This document shows positions 1 through 7,025 of a DNA stretch of 33,394 bases, in pieces. Within the stretch, counting starts at the first letter, position 1. Each line of letters opens with the position of its first letter. The position numbers were made by a program, and so were the translations under genes. Source of the DNA: a virus. The stretch lies in the IMG/VR virus record IMGVR_UViG_3300006310_000002, positions 1-33,394 of that record; one strand, given 5' to 3'. The notes beneath the pieces are model-generated. The model saw only the letters and a list, made by a program, of their open reading frames with translations. It ran no database searches and was not told the origin of the DNA.

Positions 1-144
1 CTATTGAGGGTTGTAAAGATATCTTTTATATACTTAAAAGATAGTAAAAGATTGTCAACCAGTAGTTGTTCAACTATTGATTGAGATTATTCAAGGATAA
101 CTAGAGGTTGTATTAGATATATTTGAGAATGATTACTATTCGCA

Positions 145-190
145 AGATACCCCTACATACTGCCACCCCCCCTGTGTGGGGTATGTATCT
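145..190. repeat. Imperfect inverted repeat around a C7 run
   Basis: ATACCCC at 147-153 is the exact reverse complement of GGGGTAT at 178-184. AGATAC at 145-150 can also pair with GTATCT at 185-190, as an alternative register. CCAC at 163-166 can pair with GTGG at 176-179 inside. The C run at 166-172 is unusual in this AT-rich DNA. There is no T tract after it, so it does not look like a terminator. A packaging-site role is a guess. Confidence 0.45.
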
Positions 191-380
191 AATGCTTATA
201 CATTTTTAGAGAGTTTAGATGTAAACTAGATAGACTCGCCCTGCTTTAAAGACTGAGCTATATAGCTGGACTGTCCCAGATAGGAAGTAGTAGATGCTTC
301 ACCCCCTGGAGGGTGTTACCTTAGTATACACCTGTTTCTTACAGTTGTCAACGTCAACCAGGAATAATTTTAAAAAGCTG

Positions 381-409
381 TTGTCAACTAGCTGTAAACT
401 TGTTATAAT
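381..409 (+). promoter_or_regulatory. Sigma70-type promoter of the packaging operon
   Basis: TTGTCA at 381-386 and TATAAT at 404-409 are separated by exactly 17 bases. The terminase small subunit ATG is at 417, only 7 bases after the -10 box, so initiation at the usual distance would start the transcript at or next to the A of the start codon and give a leaderless message. Confidence 0.75.
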
Positions 410-416
410 AATAGTT

Positions 417-863
417 ATGAATAACAATTTTCTACCAGCATTAGATAATAAAAGGAAGTTGACAGAACAACAGCAAACCTTTCTTTCAACTCTTGCAACA
501 TCAGCTAAAGGAGACATTAATAAAGCTTTGGATATTGCAGGGTATAAAGAGACTTCATACTACAACGTAATAAACAATTTAAAAGAAGAGATTGTAGATG
601 TCGCCACAAAGATTCTAGCTAAGTCAGCACCACAAGCTTCTCAGAAATTAGTTGAGATACTTAATAGTGATGACCCAATCCCACAAGTCAATGCTAAACT
701 TCAAGCAGCCCAGACTTTGTTGGACAGGGTTGGTGTTGCCAAACGAGATAAGATAGATGTTATGCATACAGCTTCAGGTGGAATATTTTTAATACCTGAA
801 AAAGAAAAACTAATTGATGGTAAAGCAGAAGAGGTTGAAATAATAAATGATAAGAAGGAATAG
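417..863 (+). CDS. terS: Terminase small subunit
   Basis: This 148-residue protein should bind the packaging site and load the large subunit. Residues about 15-60 form a helical DNA-binding-like region (LTEQQQTFLSTLATSAKGDI, then an AGY...YNVINNL helix). A helical oligomerisation segment follows (ASQKLVEIL...AAQTLLDRVGV), then a GGIFLIPEKEK tail like the C-terminal tail of many phage small terminases. It lies directly before the large subunit. I chose the ATG at 417 over the in-frame ATG at 294 because the family-like sequence begins there. The 41 residues between look like translated non-coding DNA and are crossed by the promoter. No Shine-Dalgarno site precedes 417, in keeping with a leaderless transcript. 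Confidence 0.82.
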   Translation: MNNNFLPALDNKRKLTEQQQTFLSTLATSAKGDINKALDIAGYKETSYYNVINNLKEEIVDVATKILAKSAPQASQKLVEILNSDDPIPQVNAKLQAAQTLLDRVGVAKRDKIDVMHTASGGIFLIPEKEKLIDGKAEEVEIINDKKE

Positions 864-1116
864 TTCTACTATACCTTTTGGTTACAAGTTATCAGAAGAT
901 AACAAAACATTAGAGAAAGTTGACAAAGAACTTTCATCATTAGCAGAAATGAAAGATGGTGTTAAGTCAGGAGCTTTCTCTTTAAGAGGAGCAGTTGAGA
1001 TTTTAGAACATCAAACTGGTCGCAAGTTATCTGCTATGGGATTAAAGAAAATCATAGACAGGGATGGCTTTGAAAAACCCAAAGGATTATTAAGTAGAAA
1101 TGACGAGAGTTTATAA
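847..1116 (+). CDS. Small protein resembling a piece of the serine-recombinase 'Recombinase' domain
   Basis: This 89-residue protein sits between the two terminase genes, overlapping the small subunit by 17 bases and the large subunit by 17. The segment IPFGYKLSEDNKTL, followed by an SGAFSLRGA stretch and TGRKLSAMGLKKIIDRDG, follows the order of the Recombinase domain of large serine recombinases (PFGY.L.EDG..., then SLR.IA..L..., then a 'gk..s...v..il.n' end). The catalytic resolvase domain is absent, so it cannot recombine DNA by itself. Its place suggests a DNA-binding helper in packaging or a reused domain. The similarity is read by eye and the function is unknown. The start is weakly defined. 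Confidence 0.7.
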   Translation: MIRRNSSTIPFGYKLSEDNKTLEKVDKELSSLAEMKDGVKSGAFSLRGAVEILEHQTGRKLSAMGLKKIIDRDGFEKPKGLLSRNDESL

Positions 1117-2689
1117 TTATAGCTTTGCCCATAAAGCGAAGTTAGCTGCAAGAAAAGCAGTAAGAGATAAAGAAAAAGAAATTAAGAGACTAAGAAAGAA
1201 CTTAGAAAATAAAACAACAAGACTTAAAGTTAAGAAAGAAGCTTTAACGATTGTACAAAAAGGAGAACAGACACATGAAACAAAAAGTAAAAAAGGTTTG
1301 GTTATGGAGGAAGGGCAATATAATAGCTTACCTAAATCTGTTAAAGAACTCCTTGAAAAAGAAAAGGAAAGAATAGTATTCAAACCTAATGATGGTCCTC
1401 AAACAACATTCCTAGCTGCACCAGAGCAGGATGTTTTATACGGAGGAGCTGCAGGTGGTGGTAAATCATACGCCATGCTTGTTGACCCATTAAGGTTTAT
1501 GCACATTAAAGAACATAGAGCTTTGTTGCTACGAAAGTCTATGCCTGAATTAAGAGAACTAATTGATAAATCTAGAGAACTTTATCCTAAAGCCTTCCCA
1601 GGTACAAGGTTTAGAGAAGTTGAAAAGATTTGGAAATTTCCTTCAGGAGCAACATTAGAGTTTGGTTATTTAGATAGAGATGCTGATGTATATAGATACC
1701 AAGGTCAATCATATACCTGGATAGGTATTGATGAACTAACACAGTATCCAACTGAATTCCCACTCCAATATTTGCAATCACGATTGAGAACAACTAATAC
1801 ATTAATAAAATGCTACATTCGGTGTACTGCAAACCCTGGAGGTGTAGGAGGGAACTGGGTTAAGAAAAGGTATCTAGACCCAGCACCTCCTAACGAAAGC
1901 TTTACTGGTATTGACGAATTAACAAGAAAATTTATACCTGCACGATTAGAAGATAATCCATATTTAGCATTAGATGGTAAATATGAAAAGATGTTACAAT
2001 CTTTACCACCAGTTCAAAGAAGACAACTCTTAGAAGGTAACTGGGATGTTTCTGAAGGTGCAGCTTTTGCAGAATTTGAATATGATAAACATTGTGTAGC
2101 TCCTTATGAATTGCCTAAACATTGGCAAAGAGTTAAAGGAGTTGACTATGGTTATGCAGCAGAGTCTGCAGTTATATGGGCAGCAATAGACCCAACAGAT
2201 GAAACATTAATTGTTTATAGAGAATTATATAAAAAAGGTTTAACAGGAGAAGACTTAGCTAAACTTATTTTTATATATGAAAAAGAAGATAAGCTTTCTC
2301 CACAAGGAGTTTTAGATAGTGCAGCTTGGGCAAGGACTGGTACAACAGGTCCGACTGTAGGTGAAGTCTTAACTAAAGCTGGACATAAACTTAGAAGAGC
2401 TGATAAGAATAGAATACAAGGTAAGATACAAATACATGAAAGATTAAAGATAAATGAAAAGGGAAGACCTAGAATGATAATATTTAAAACTTGTCCAAAT
2501 TTAATTAGAGAATTACAAGCTATACCTGTAGACCCTAATAGACCTGAAGATGTAGATACGAAAGCATCAGACCATGCTTATGATGCATTAAGATATTTAA
2601 TTATGTCTAGACCTAGAAGTCTTACTCCTTATGAAAGAATGAGTCAAGTAAAGAAATGGGTTCCTGCTGATAGAGTGTTTGGTTACTAA
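1100..2689 (+). CDS. terL: Terminase large subunit (packaging ATPase/nuclease)
   Basis: This 529-residue motor protein cuts concatemeric DNA and pumps it into the prohead. The ATPase part shows a Walker A loop GGAAGGGKS at residues 115-123 (Lys122), a Walker B WIGIDEL with Asp211 and Glu212, and a TANPGG coupling motif at 243-248. The C-terminal RNase H-like nuclease shows VKGVDYGYA (Asp349), VLDSAAW (Asp406) and DHAYDALRY (Asp491, Asp495), the expected acidic residues. Residues 10-65 form a very Lys/Arg/Glu-rich coiled-coil-like extension ahead of the core. A start at Met69 (1304) would remove it and cannot be excluded, but the ATG at 1100 overlaps the previous gene and has an AAAGGA upstream. 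The gene ends TAATG into the next. Confidence 0.95.
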   Translation: MTRVYNYSFAHKAKLAARKAVRDKEKEIKRLRKNLENKTTRLKVKKEALTIVQKGEQTHETKSKKGLVMEEGQYNSLPKSVKELLEKEKERIVFKPNDGPQTTFLAAPEQDVLYGGAAGGGKSYAMLVDPLRFMHIKEHRALLLRKSMPELRELIDKSRELYPKAFPGTRFREVEKIWKFPSGATLEFGYLDRDADVYRYQGQSYTWIGIDELTQYPTEFPLQYLQSRLRTTNTLIKCYIRCTANPGGVGGNWVKKRYLDPAPPNESFTGIDELTRKFIPARLEDNPYLALDGKYEKMLQSLPPVQRRQLLEGNWDVSEGAAFAEFEYDKHCVAPYELPKHWQRVKGVDYGYAAESAVIWAAIDPTDETLIVYRELYKKGLTGEDLAKLIFIYEKEDKLSPQGVLDSAAWARTGTTGPTVGEVLTKAGHKLRRADKNRIQGKIQIHERLKINEKGRPRMIIFKTCPNLIRELQAIPVDPNRPEDVDTKASDHAYDALRYLIMSRPRSLTPYERMSQVKKWVPADRVFGY

Positions 2690-3000
2690 TGTTTAAAATT
2701 TTAATACTAGCTTATTTAATGGGAACGAATCCAGTTGATACACAACAAACATTTCAAATGGAATTAACTTTTAATACTATGTCAGAATGTAAAGCAAATT
2801 TATTAAGTCGAAATGATGATAAGACTTATCAAGTTATGAGAGAGTTTGTAGTTGATGGACAGTTTAAATGGGATTGGTTAGTAGCAGGATGTAAGAATGA
2901 TAAGACAGGAGAAGAATTTACTATTGAACCTTTTTATCCTTTAGGTAAACCTAAAGAGTTAGAAGGTATTGAATTCGATTTAAAAGAGTTAGAAGCTTAA
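2689..3000 (+). CDS. Small protein of unknown function with hydrophobic N-terminus
   Basis: This is a 103-residue protein that I do not recognise. The first about 12 residues (MFKILILAYLMG) are hydrophobic like a short signal or anchor segment. The rest is soluble with two cysteines in SECKANL and AGCKNDK, which could form a disulphide if exported. Its ATG overlaps the terminase large subunit stop by one base (TAATG), so it is probably translated by coupling. The next gene starts immediately after its stop codon. Confidence 0.7.
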   Translation: MFKILILAYLMGTNPVDTQQTFQMELTFNTMSECKANLLSRNDDKTYQVMREFVVDGQFKWDWLVAGCKNDKTGEEFTIEPFYPLGKPKELEGIEFDLKELEA

Positions 3001-3300
3001 ATGCCTATCTATACTTTTATAAATAAATTAACAAATAAGAAATATGATAAGATAATGTCATATGAAGAACTTCTTGAATATATTAAAGACCCTGATATTG
3101 AACAAGAATATAAGATGAGTATATTTAGATGTTCTGATAATAATGGTGAGAAAGACCAGATTGTAGATTGGTGTAGAGATAAAAAAATTCATGGAAATGG
3201 TAAGTTTGAAACTTATGGTAAAGTAAAAACAAACCAACACAATCATAATTATAAAGTTCTGAAAGATAGGAAACATTTTAGTGAAACGAAAGAAGATTAA
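3001..3300 (+). CDS. Small phage protein (MPIYTFINK type), unknown function
   Basis: This 99-residue protein begins MPIYTFINKLTNKKYDKIMS and continues with a helix ending in an IEQEYKMSIF stretch. The opening resembles small phage proteins that begin MPTY.F.N..TG and loosely recall the start of FmdB-type zinc-ribbon proteins. Only two cysteines are visible (FRCSD, DWCRD) and there is no CxxC ribbon, so I do not claim metal binding. It starts right after the previous stop and overlaps the next gene by 20 bases. The function is unknown. Confidence 0.68.
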   Translation: MPIYTFINKLTNKKYDKIMSYEELLEYIKDPDIEQEYKMSIFRCSDNNGEKDQIVDWCRDKKIHGNGKFETYGKVKTNQHNHNYKVLKDRKHFSETKED

Positions 3301-3595
3301 AATAAATATAAAAGCTAAAAGAGAAATTGACAAGTATCCTCTTGTTGAGGTCCATTGGTATGATATTGTTTCAGATTCCAATTGGCAAAGTATCTCAGCT
3401 TGTCAGAAAGCAAGGCTTCCTCCTTGTGTAACTAAAGGACATCTACTCTCACAAAAGAAAGGTTTAACAAGGATTTTTGGTGATTACTCCCTATCAGAAA
3501 AGGAAGAAGGGTCTATAGATGAGATTGCAAATACGACTTTAATACCTACATCTGTTATTATAGAAATCAAAAAGATTGTTGACAAACGACATTAA
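3281..3595 (+). CDS. Conserved-type small phage protein, unknown function (GTG start)
   Basis: This 104-residue protein starts with GTG at 3281, with AGGA at 3268-3271 and a nine-base spacer in front. The middle (YPLVEVHWYDIVSDSNW, CVTKGHLLSQKKG, FGDYS, then NTTLIPTSVIIEIKK) has the look of a compact beta-rich domain that I associate with small proteins near phage structural genes. I know of no assigned role. It is the last gene of the packaging operon. The portal promoter -35 box overlaps its final codons. Confidence 0.7.
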   Translation: MKRKKIKINIKAKREIDKYPLVEVHWYDIVSDSNWQSISACQKARLPPCVTKGHLLSQKKGLTRIFGDYSLSEKEEGSIDEIANTTLIPTSVIIEIKKIVDKRH

Positions 3596-3607
3596 AAAGT
3601 GTATTAT
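3579..3607 (+). promoter_or_regulatory. Sigma70-type promoter before the portal gene
   Basis: TTGACA at 3579-3584 (perfect) and TATTAT at 3602-3607 are spaced by 17 bases. The -35 box lies inside the end of the upstream gene. The expected start near 3614 gives a leader of about 32 bases with a purine-rich AAAGGTTAGGA before the portal ATG at 3646. Confidence 0.75.
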
Positions 3608-3645
3608 TATAAGTAATATACATTACTTGAAAGGTTAGGAATTAT

Positions 3646-5820
3646 ATGGCTTTACTACCTGGAGCTGAAAGAAATAAGCTTCTTATGGAACAAGAGGATG
3701 ACGTTGCTCAAGAAGTAACTGCTCTTGTTGAATCAGTTAATAAAAAATTTCAAACTTGTAAAGATTCTAGAGGTGATGATGAGAATAGATGGTTACAATC
3801 TTATCATAACTATCGTGGTAAATATTATAAAGATATTCATTTTACCCAACATGAAAAATCTAGAGTCTTTGTTAAAGTTACTAAGACTAAAGTATTAGCA
3901 GCTTATGGACAAATAATTGATGTACTTTTTGGAACAGGTAAGTTTCCATTAGTTATTCAAGAAACAAAAGTTCCAGAAGGTATTGCTGAATACGCACATA
4001 TGAATCCCCTTAAAGAACAAACAGGGGATGCAAATTTAGAACCAACTCCAAGTGTTGAAGGAAATTTAGAATATATTCCTGGTCAACCTATGAGTCCTAG
4101 TTCTAACTTAGGATTTCCTGGTGATGGAAAACCTTTAGCAAAAGGAGCTACCTTTGATTCTTTAAGTGAAAACTTTTTAGGTGGATTAACACCTGAATTA
4201 GAAAAAGCAGAATTAACAGAAGGACCTGCACATCTTCCAGAATTTCCTCAAATCAAACCTGCACAAATCGCTGCAAGAAGATTAGAAAAATTAATACACG
4301 ACCAGTTAGATGAATCTAATGGTAATATTACTTTGCGTAATTCTATTTTTGAATCTTGTTTATTAGGAACAGGAATTATAAAAGGTCCATTTACATATAA
4401 TAAAACAGTACATAAATATTCTGCAAGTGGTAATGGAAATGCAAGAGACTATAATCCTAATTTTGTTAAAGTTCCACGAATAGAATTTGTAAGTATATGG
4501 GATATGTACCCAGACCCTAATGCAAGAAATATGGATGAATGTGAATTTGTTATTCAAAGACACAGACTTAATAGACATCAATTTTTAGATTTAATTAACA
4601 GACCTTATTTCAGTAAAGAAAAAATTGAAGAATGTATAGCTATGGGTCCTGCTTATGAGAGATTATATTGGGAAACAAATATAGATTTAGAAGGAGGTTT
4701 TTCTTCAGATTTAGAAAATAATAGATATGAAGTTCTAGAATATTGGGGAACTATGGATGCTATGAGTGCTAGAGAAGAAGGATTAGCAATAGATGAATCT
4801 ATAGAAGATGCAACTGAAGTACAAGTTAATGTATGGATATGTAAAAATAAAGTAATTAGAATTGTTGAAAATCCATTTAAACCTTTTAGAATTCCTTATC
4901 AATCTTTTGCTTATGAAAAAAATCCATATAACTTTTTTGGAATAGGTGTTCCAGAAAATATGGATGATGCTCAACAAGTTATGAATGGTCATGCAAGAAT
5001 GGCAATTGATAATTTGGCATTAGCTGGAAATTTAGTTTTTGATATAGATGAATCTGCTTTAGTTAATAATCAAAACATGGAAGTTTACCCTGGTAAAATA
5101 TTTAAAAGACAGGCTGGAGTTCCAGGTCAAGCAATTTATGGAATTAAGTTTCCAAATACTGCTACAGAAAATATGCAGATGTTTGACAAGTTTAGACAAC
5201 TTGCAGATGAATCAACAGGAATACCATCATACTCACATGGACAAACAGGTGTTCAAAGTATGACAAGAACAGCATCAGGTATGTCAATGCTTATGGGTGC
5301 TGCTTCTTTAAATATTAAAACAGTTATTAAAAATATTGATGACCAATTAATTAAACCTTTAGGAGAATCTATGTTCCAATGGAATATGCAATTCTATGAA
5401 GGTGATTTACCAATCGTAGGAGATTTAGAAATTAGGGCAACAGGAAGTTCTAGTTTGATGAGAAAAGAAGTTAGGTCTCAAAGATTAACCATGTTCTTAC
5501 AAACTATACAAAATCCTGCAATTGCTCCATTCGTTAGAGTCTCAGAAGTTATTAAAGAGTTAGCATACTCTTTAGATTTAAACCCTGAAGAAATAATTAA
5601 TTCTAAAGATGAAGCAGAAATTTATGCTAAAATAATAGGATATCAAAATGCTAACAAAGCAAATGGCAGCCAAGCTGTCATCCCTGGTCAACAGCCAGGA
5701 ATGGAAGAACCTGGAGGAATACCTGAACAGAGTGCAGGACCAAACGACACAGGAAATGGCGAAGGCACAGAACCAGCAGCTACTCCACCAATGCCAGGGG
5801 AGATGGAATTTACTGGATAG
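3646..5820 (+). CDS. Portal (head-to-tail connector) protein
   Basis: This 724-residue protein should form the ring at one capsid vertex through which DNA is packaged and ejected. Its size, its position after terminase and before scaffold and capsid, and its sequence match podovirus-type portals: an opening helix with DDENRWLQSYHNYRGKYY, then a mixed core with LLGTGIIKGPF and a conserved-looking WDMYPDPNARNMDECEFVIQ, then NIDDQLIKPLGESMFQWN near the stem region. The last about 57 residues (from about 668) are a Pro/Gly-rich, apparently disordered tail. That tail is encoded over another gene in a second frame, which probably dictates its odd composition and the local rise in GC. Confidence 0.88.
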   Translation: MALLPGAERNKLLMEQEDDVAQEVTALVESVNKKFQTCKDSRGDDENRWLQSYHNYRGKYYKDIHFTQHEKSRVFVKVTKTKVLAAYGQIIDVLFGTGKFPLVIQETKVPEGIAEYAHMNPLKEQTGDANLEPTPSVEGNLEYIPGQPMSPSSNLGFPGDGKPLAKGATFDSLSENFLGGLTPELEKAELTEGPAHLPEFPQIKPAQIAARRLEKLIHDQLDESNGNITLRNSIFESCLLGTGIIKGPFTYNKTVHKYSASGNGNARDYNPNFVKVPRIEFVSIWDMYPDPNARNMDECEFVIQRHRLNRHQFLDLINRPYFSKEKIEECIAMGPAYERLYWETNIDLEGGFSSDLENNRYEVLEYWGTMDAMSAREEGLAIDESIEDATEVQVNVWICKNKVIRIVENPFKPFRIPYQSFAYEKNPYNFFGIGVPENMDDAQQVMNGHARMAIDNLALAGNLVFDIDESALVNNQNMEVYPGKIFKRQAGVPGQAIYGIKFPNTATENMQMFDKFRQLADESTGIPSYSHGQTGVQSMTRTASGMSMLMGAASLNIKTVIKNIDDQLIKPLGESMFQWNMQFYEGDLPIVGDLEIRATGSSSLMRKEVRSQRLTMFLQTIQNPAIAPFVRVSEVIKELAYSLDLNPEEIINSKDEAEIYAKIIGYQNANKANGSQAVIPGQQPGMEEPGGIPEQSAGPNDTGNGEGTEPAATPPMPGEMEFTG

Positions 5821-5872
5821 ATTAAAGAATCTACCTAGACAAGTAAATGATTTAAAAAATAGTGTTGACTAA
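5648..5872 (+). CDS. Small helical protein encoded in an alternate frame over the portal tail
   Basis: This 74-residue gene overlaps the last 173 bases of the portal gene in another frame and runs 52 bases beyond its stop. I consider it real. An AGGA at 5637-5640 lies seven bases before the ATG. The product is a well-ordered helical sequence (NSQEWKNLEEYLNRVQDQ, then LLHQCQGRWNLLDRLKNLP) like small post-portal proteins of other phages. It continues sensibly past the portal stop, and the overlapped DNA is unusually GC-rich for this genome. CTG leucine codons are common in its overlapped part although TTA dominates elsewhere. Met6 (5663) is a second possible start. The function is unknown. Confidence 0.8.
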   Translation: MLTKQMAAKLSSLVNSQEWKNLEEYLNRVQDQTTQEMAKAQNQQLLHQCQGRWNLLDRLKNLPRQVNDLKNSVD

Positions 5873-5893
5873 ACACTTTTAAATCGTTATAAT
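5865..5893 (+). promoter_or_regulatory. Sigma70-type promoter before the 5912 gene
   Basis: TTGACT at 5865-5870 and TATAAT at 5888-5893 are spaced by 17 bases. The -35 box overlaps the last codons of the small gene over the portal tail. Transcription would start near 5900, leaving a leader of about 12 bases that carries AAGGA at 5900-5904 before the ATG at 5912. Confidence 0.75.
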
Positions 5894-5911
5894 AACATTA
5901 AGGAATAGAAT

Positions 5912-6889
5912 ATGGGAAAGAAACTTGTTAACATGGCTACAGGTGGATTAATGTCTCTACCACCTTATATCAAAGCTTTAGATAAAGAAGATGAAGGTAT
6001 TACACCTTATGATGTAAATACTCCTGAATCTGCTAGAGCAGGTTTACCTCAAAGAGGTTTATCTAAATCTAGAACTAGATATTCAAAAGGTGATGGTGTT
6101 AAACCTTTAGACCCTGATGAGATTCCTATTTTAGAAGAACATGAATTAGAAAAAGGTGATATAGCTAAATTAAATAAAATAGAAACTAAAGAATATAAAA
6201 CTTTGAAAAAAGGAAAAGAATTAGATTTAAATACTCCTGAACAAAATAAAAAATTAAAAAAATTAGAACAAAAGAAAAATAAAGCAGCTCTTGGTGGTTA
6301 CATGGATAATTTTCAAATTGCTGAAGAAGAACCTTTATCTAGACAAAAATATTCAATAGGTGGAAGAACAGCTCTTGAAGAAAAATATGATAGACGAAGA
6401 GACTATAGAGCTTTTCAAGAAGGTGATTTAGTAGAAGAAGAAATTGTTGAAGAACCTTTAATGGCTCCAGTAGGAATGGAAGAACCTTTAATTGGAGATG
6501 AAATTGCTGCTGATGATTTAGCTATGGAAGAAGATGTAGCTATGGAAGATGCAGAAAGTGTTTTAGATACTTCAATGTTAAGTGAAGAAGAAGAAGTAGT
6601 CGTGGATGCTGCTATAGAAATGTATCCAGAATTAGAAGCCATTTTACCAAAAATGGTTGCAACAGAATTTACAGAAGATGAATTAGTAGAAGGACCTGGA
6701 ACAGGAACTTCAGATTCAATCCCAGCATTATTGTCAGATGGCGAATTTGTATTTACAGCAAAAGCTGTTAAAAATATCGGCATTGATAAATTAAGAAAAA
6801 TGATGGCACAAGCTGAAGAAGCTTATGATGCTGGTATGGTTAATCAAGAAGAAACTGCAGAACTTGCAGTAGATGAAACCATAGTATAA
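5912..6889 (+). CDS. Acidic virion-type protein with GTGTSDSIPALLSDGEF motif
   Basis: This 325-residue protein sits between portal and scaffold. The N-terminal half is Lys/Glu-rich and the middle (about 165-255) is extremely acidic. Residues about 261-290 read GPGTGTSDSIPALLSDGEFV and then FTAKAVKNIG. This SDSIPA.LSDGEFV motif recurs near the end of many phage virion and tail proteins. I do not know its biochemical role. Placement beside portal and scaffold suggests a head or head-tail protein. It has its own promoter and Shine-Dalgarno site. A reverse-strand frame inside it is only a shadow of its Glu codons. Confidence 0.75.
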   Translation: MGKKLVNMATGGLMSLPPYIKALDKEDEGITPYDVNTPESARAGLPQRGLSKSRTRYSKGDGVKPLDPDEIPILEEHELEKGDIAKLNKIETKEYKTLKKGKELDLNTPEQNKKLKKLEQKKNKAALGGYMDNFQIAEEEPLSRQKYSIGGRTALEEKYDRRRDYRAFQEGDLVEEEIVEEPLMAPVGMEEPLIGDEIAADDLAMEEDVAMEDAESVLDTSMLSEEEEVVVDAAIEMYPELEAILPKMVATEFTEDELVEGPGTGTSDSIPALLSDGEFVFTAKAVKNIGIDKLRKMMAQAEEAYDAGMVNQEETAELAVDETIV

Positions 6890-7025
6890 CAGAATTTTTA
6901 GAGGGGTACTCTAAGAATAGACAAGCTACCTTCTAGCAATAGAAGCCCTTGTAGCTTCGTTTAAAACATAAACCCAAATTTTAGCTACCTTCAAAAGTTA
7001 AAAGAAGCCCTATAAAGGAGGACAT
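6890..7025 (+). promoter_or_regulatory. Structured leader with two copies of an RNA-like element before the scaffold gene
   Basis: Two copies of AGCTACCTTC...AGAAGCCCT occur at 6925-6949 and 6983-7011, separated inside by different short loops. Copy 1 can fold as a bulged hairpin: AAGCTAC (6923-6929) with GTAGCTT (6951-6957), an inner CTTCT (6930-6934) with AGAAG (6941-6945), a six-base loop and a five-base CCCTT bulge. Copy 2 keeps the inner CTTC/GAAG pair (6989-6992 and 7004-7007) and runs into the strongest Shine-Dalgarno site of the window, AAAGGAGG at 7014-7021. The position suggests control of scaffold and capsid expression. That role is inferred. Confidence 0.6.

Larger units (their letters stand above)
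1..416. other. Non-coding leader region upstream of the terminase operon
   Basis: I find no credible gene in these 416 bases. A reading frame open from 294 is better explained as upstream extension of the terminase small subunit frame. The region holds repeated GTTGTCAAC-like elements (52-60, 65-74, 344-352, 380-388), an imperfect inverted repeat with a run of seven C (145-190), a 12-base perfect palindrome at 256-267 and a consensus promoter at 381-409. In many phages the packaging start site (pac or cos) lies just upstream of or inside the small terminase gene, so this is the natural place for one here. That role is inferred from position only. Confidence 0.6.

Noticed and set aside
256-267. 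Perfect 12-base palindrome AGCTATATAGCT
   Set aside because: It is isolated, AT-rich and not repeated elsewhere that I can see; it could be chance, so no site is called.
300-315. Five-pair CACCC/GGGTG hairpin
   Set aside because: The stem is short and has no T tract or conserved context, so it is not called as a terminator.
294-416. Upstream extension of the terminase small subunit frame
   Set aside because: The extra 41 residues are Ser/Thr-rich without family character, and the frame crosses the promoter at 381-409; the ATG at 417 fits the protein family better.
3058-3381. Reverse-strand 107-residue hydrophobic frame
   Set aside because: It is antisense to two genes with good starts; its hydrophobicity reflects Lys/Asn-rich sense codons read backwards.
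6415-6783. Reverse-strand 122-residue serine-rich frame
   Set aside because: It is the mirror of the acidic GAA/GAT-rich part of the 5912 gene and no reverse-strand gene is otherwise present.
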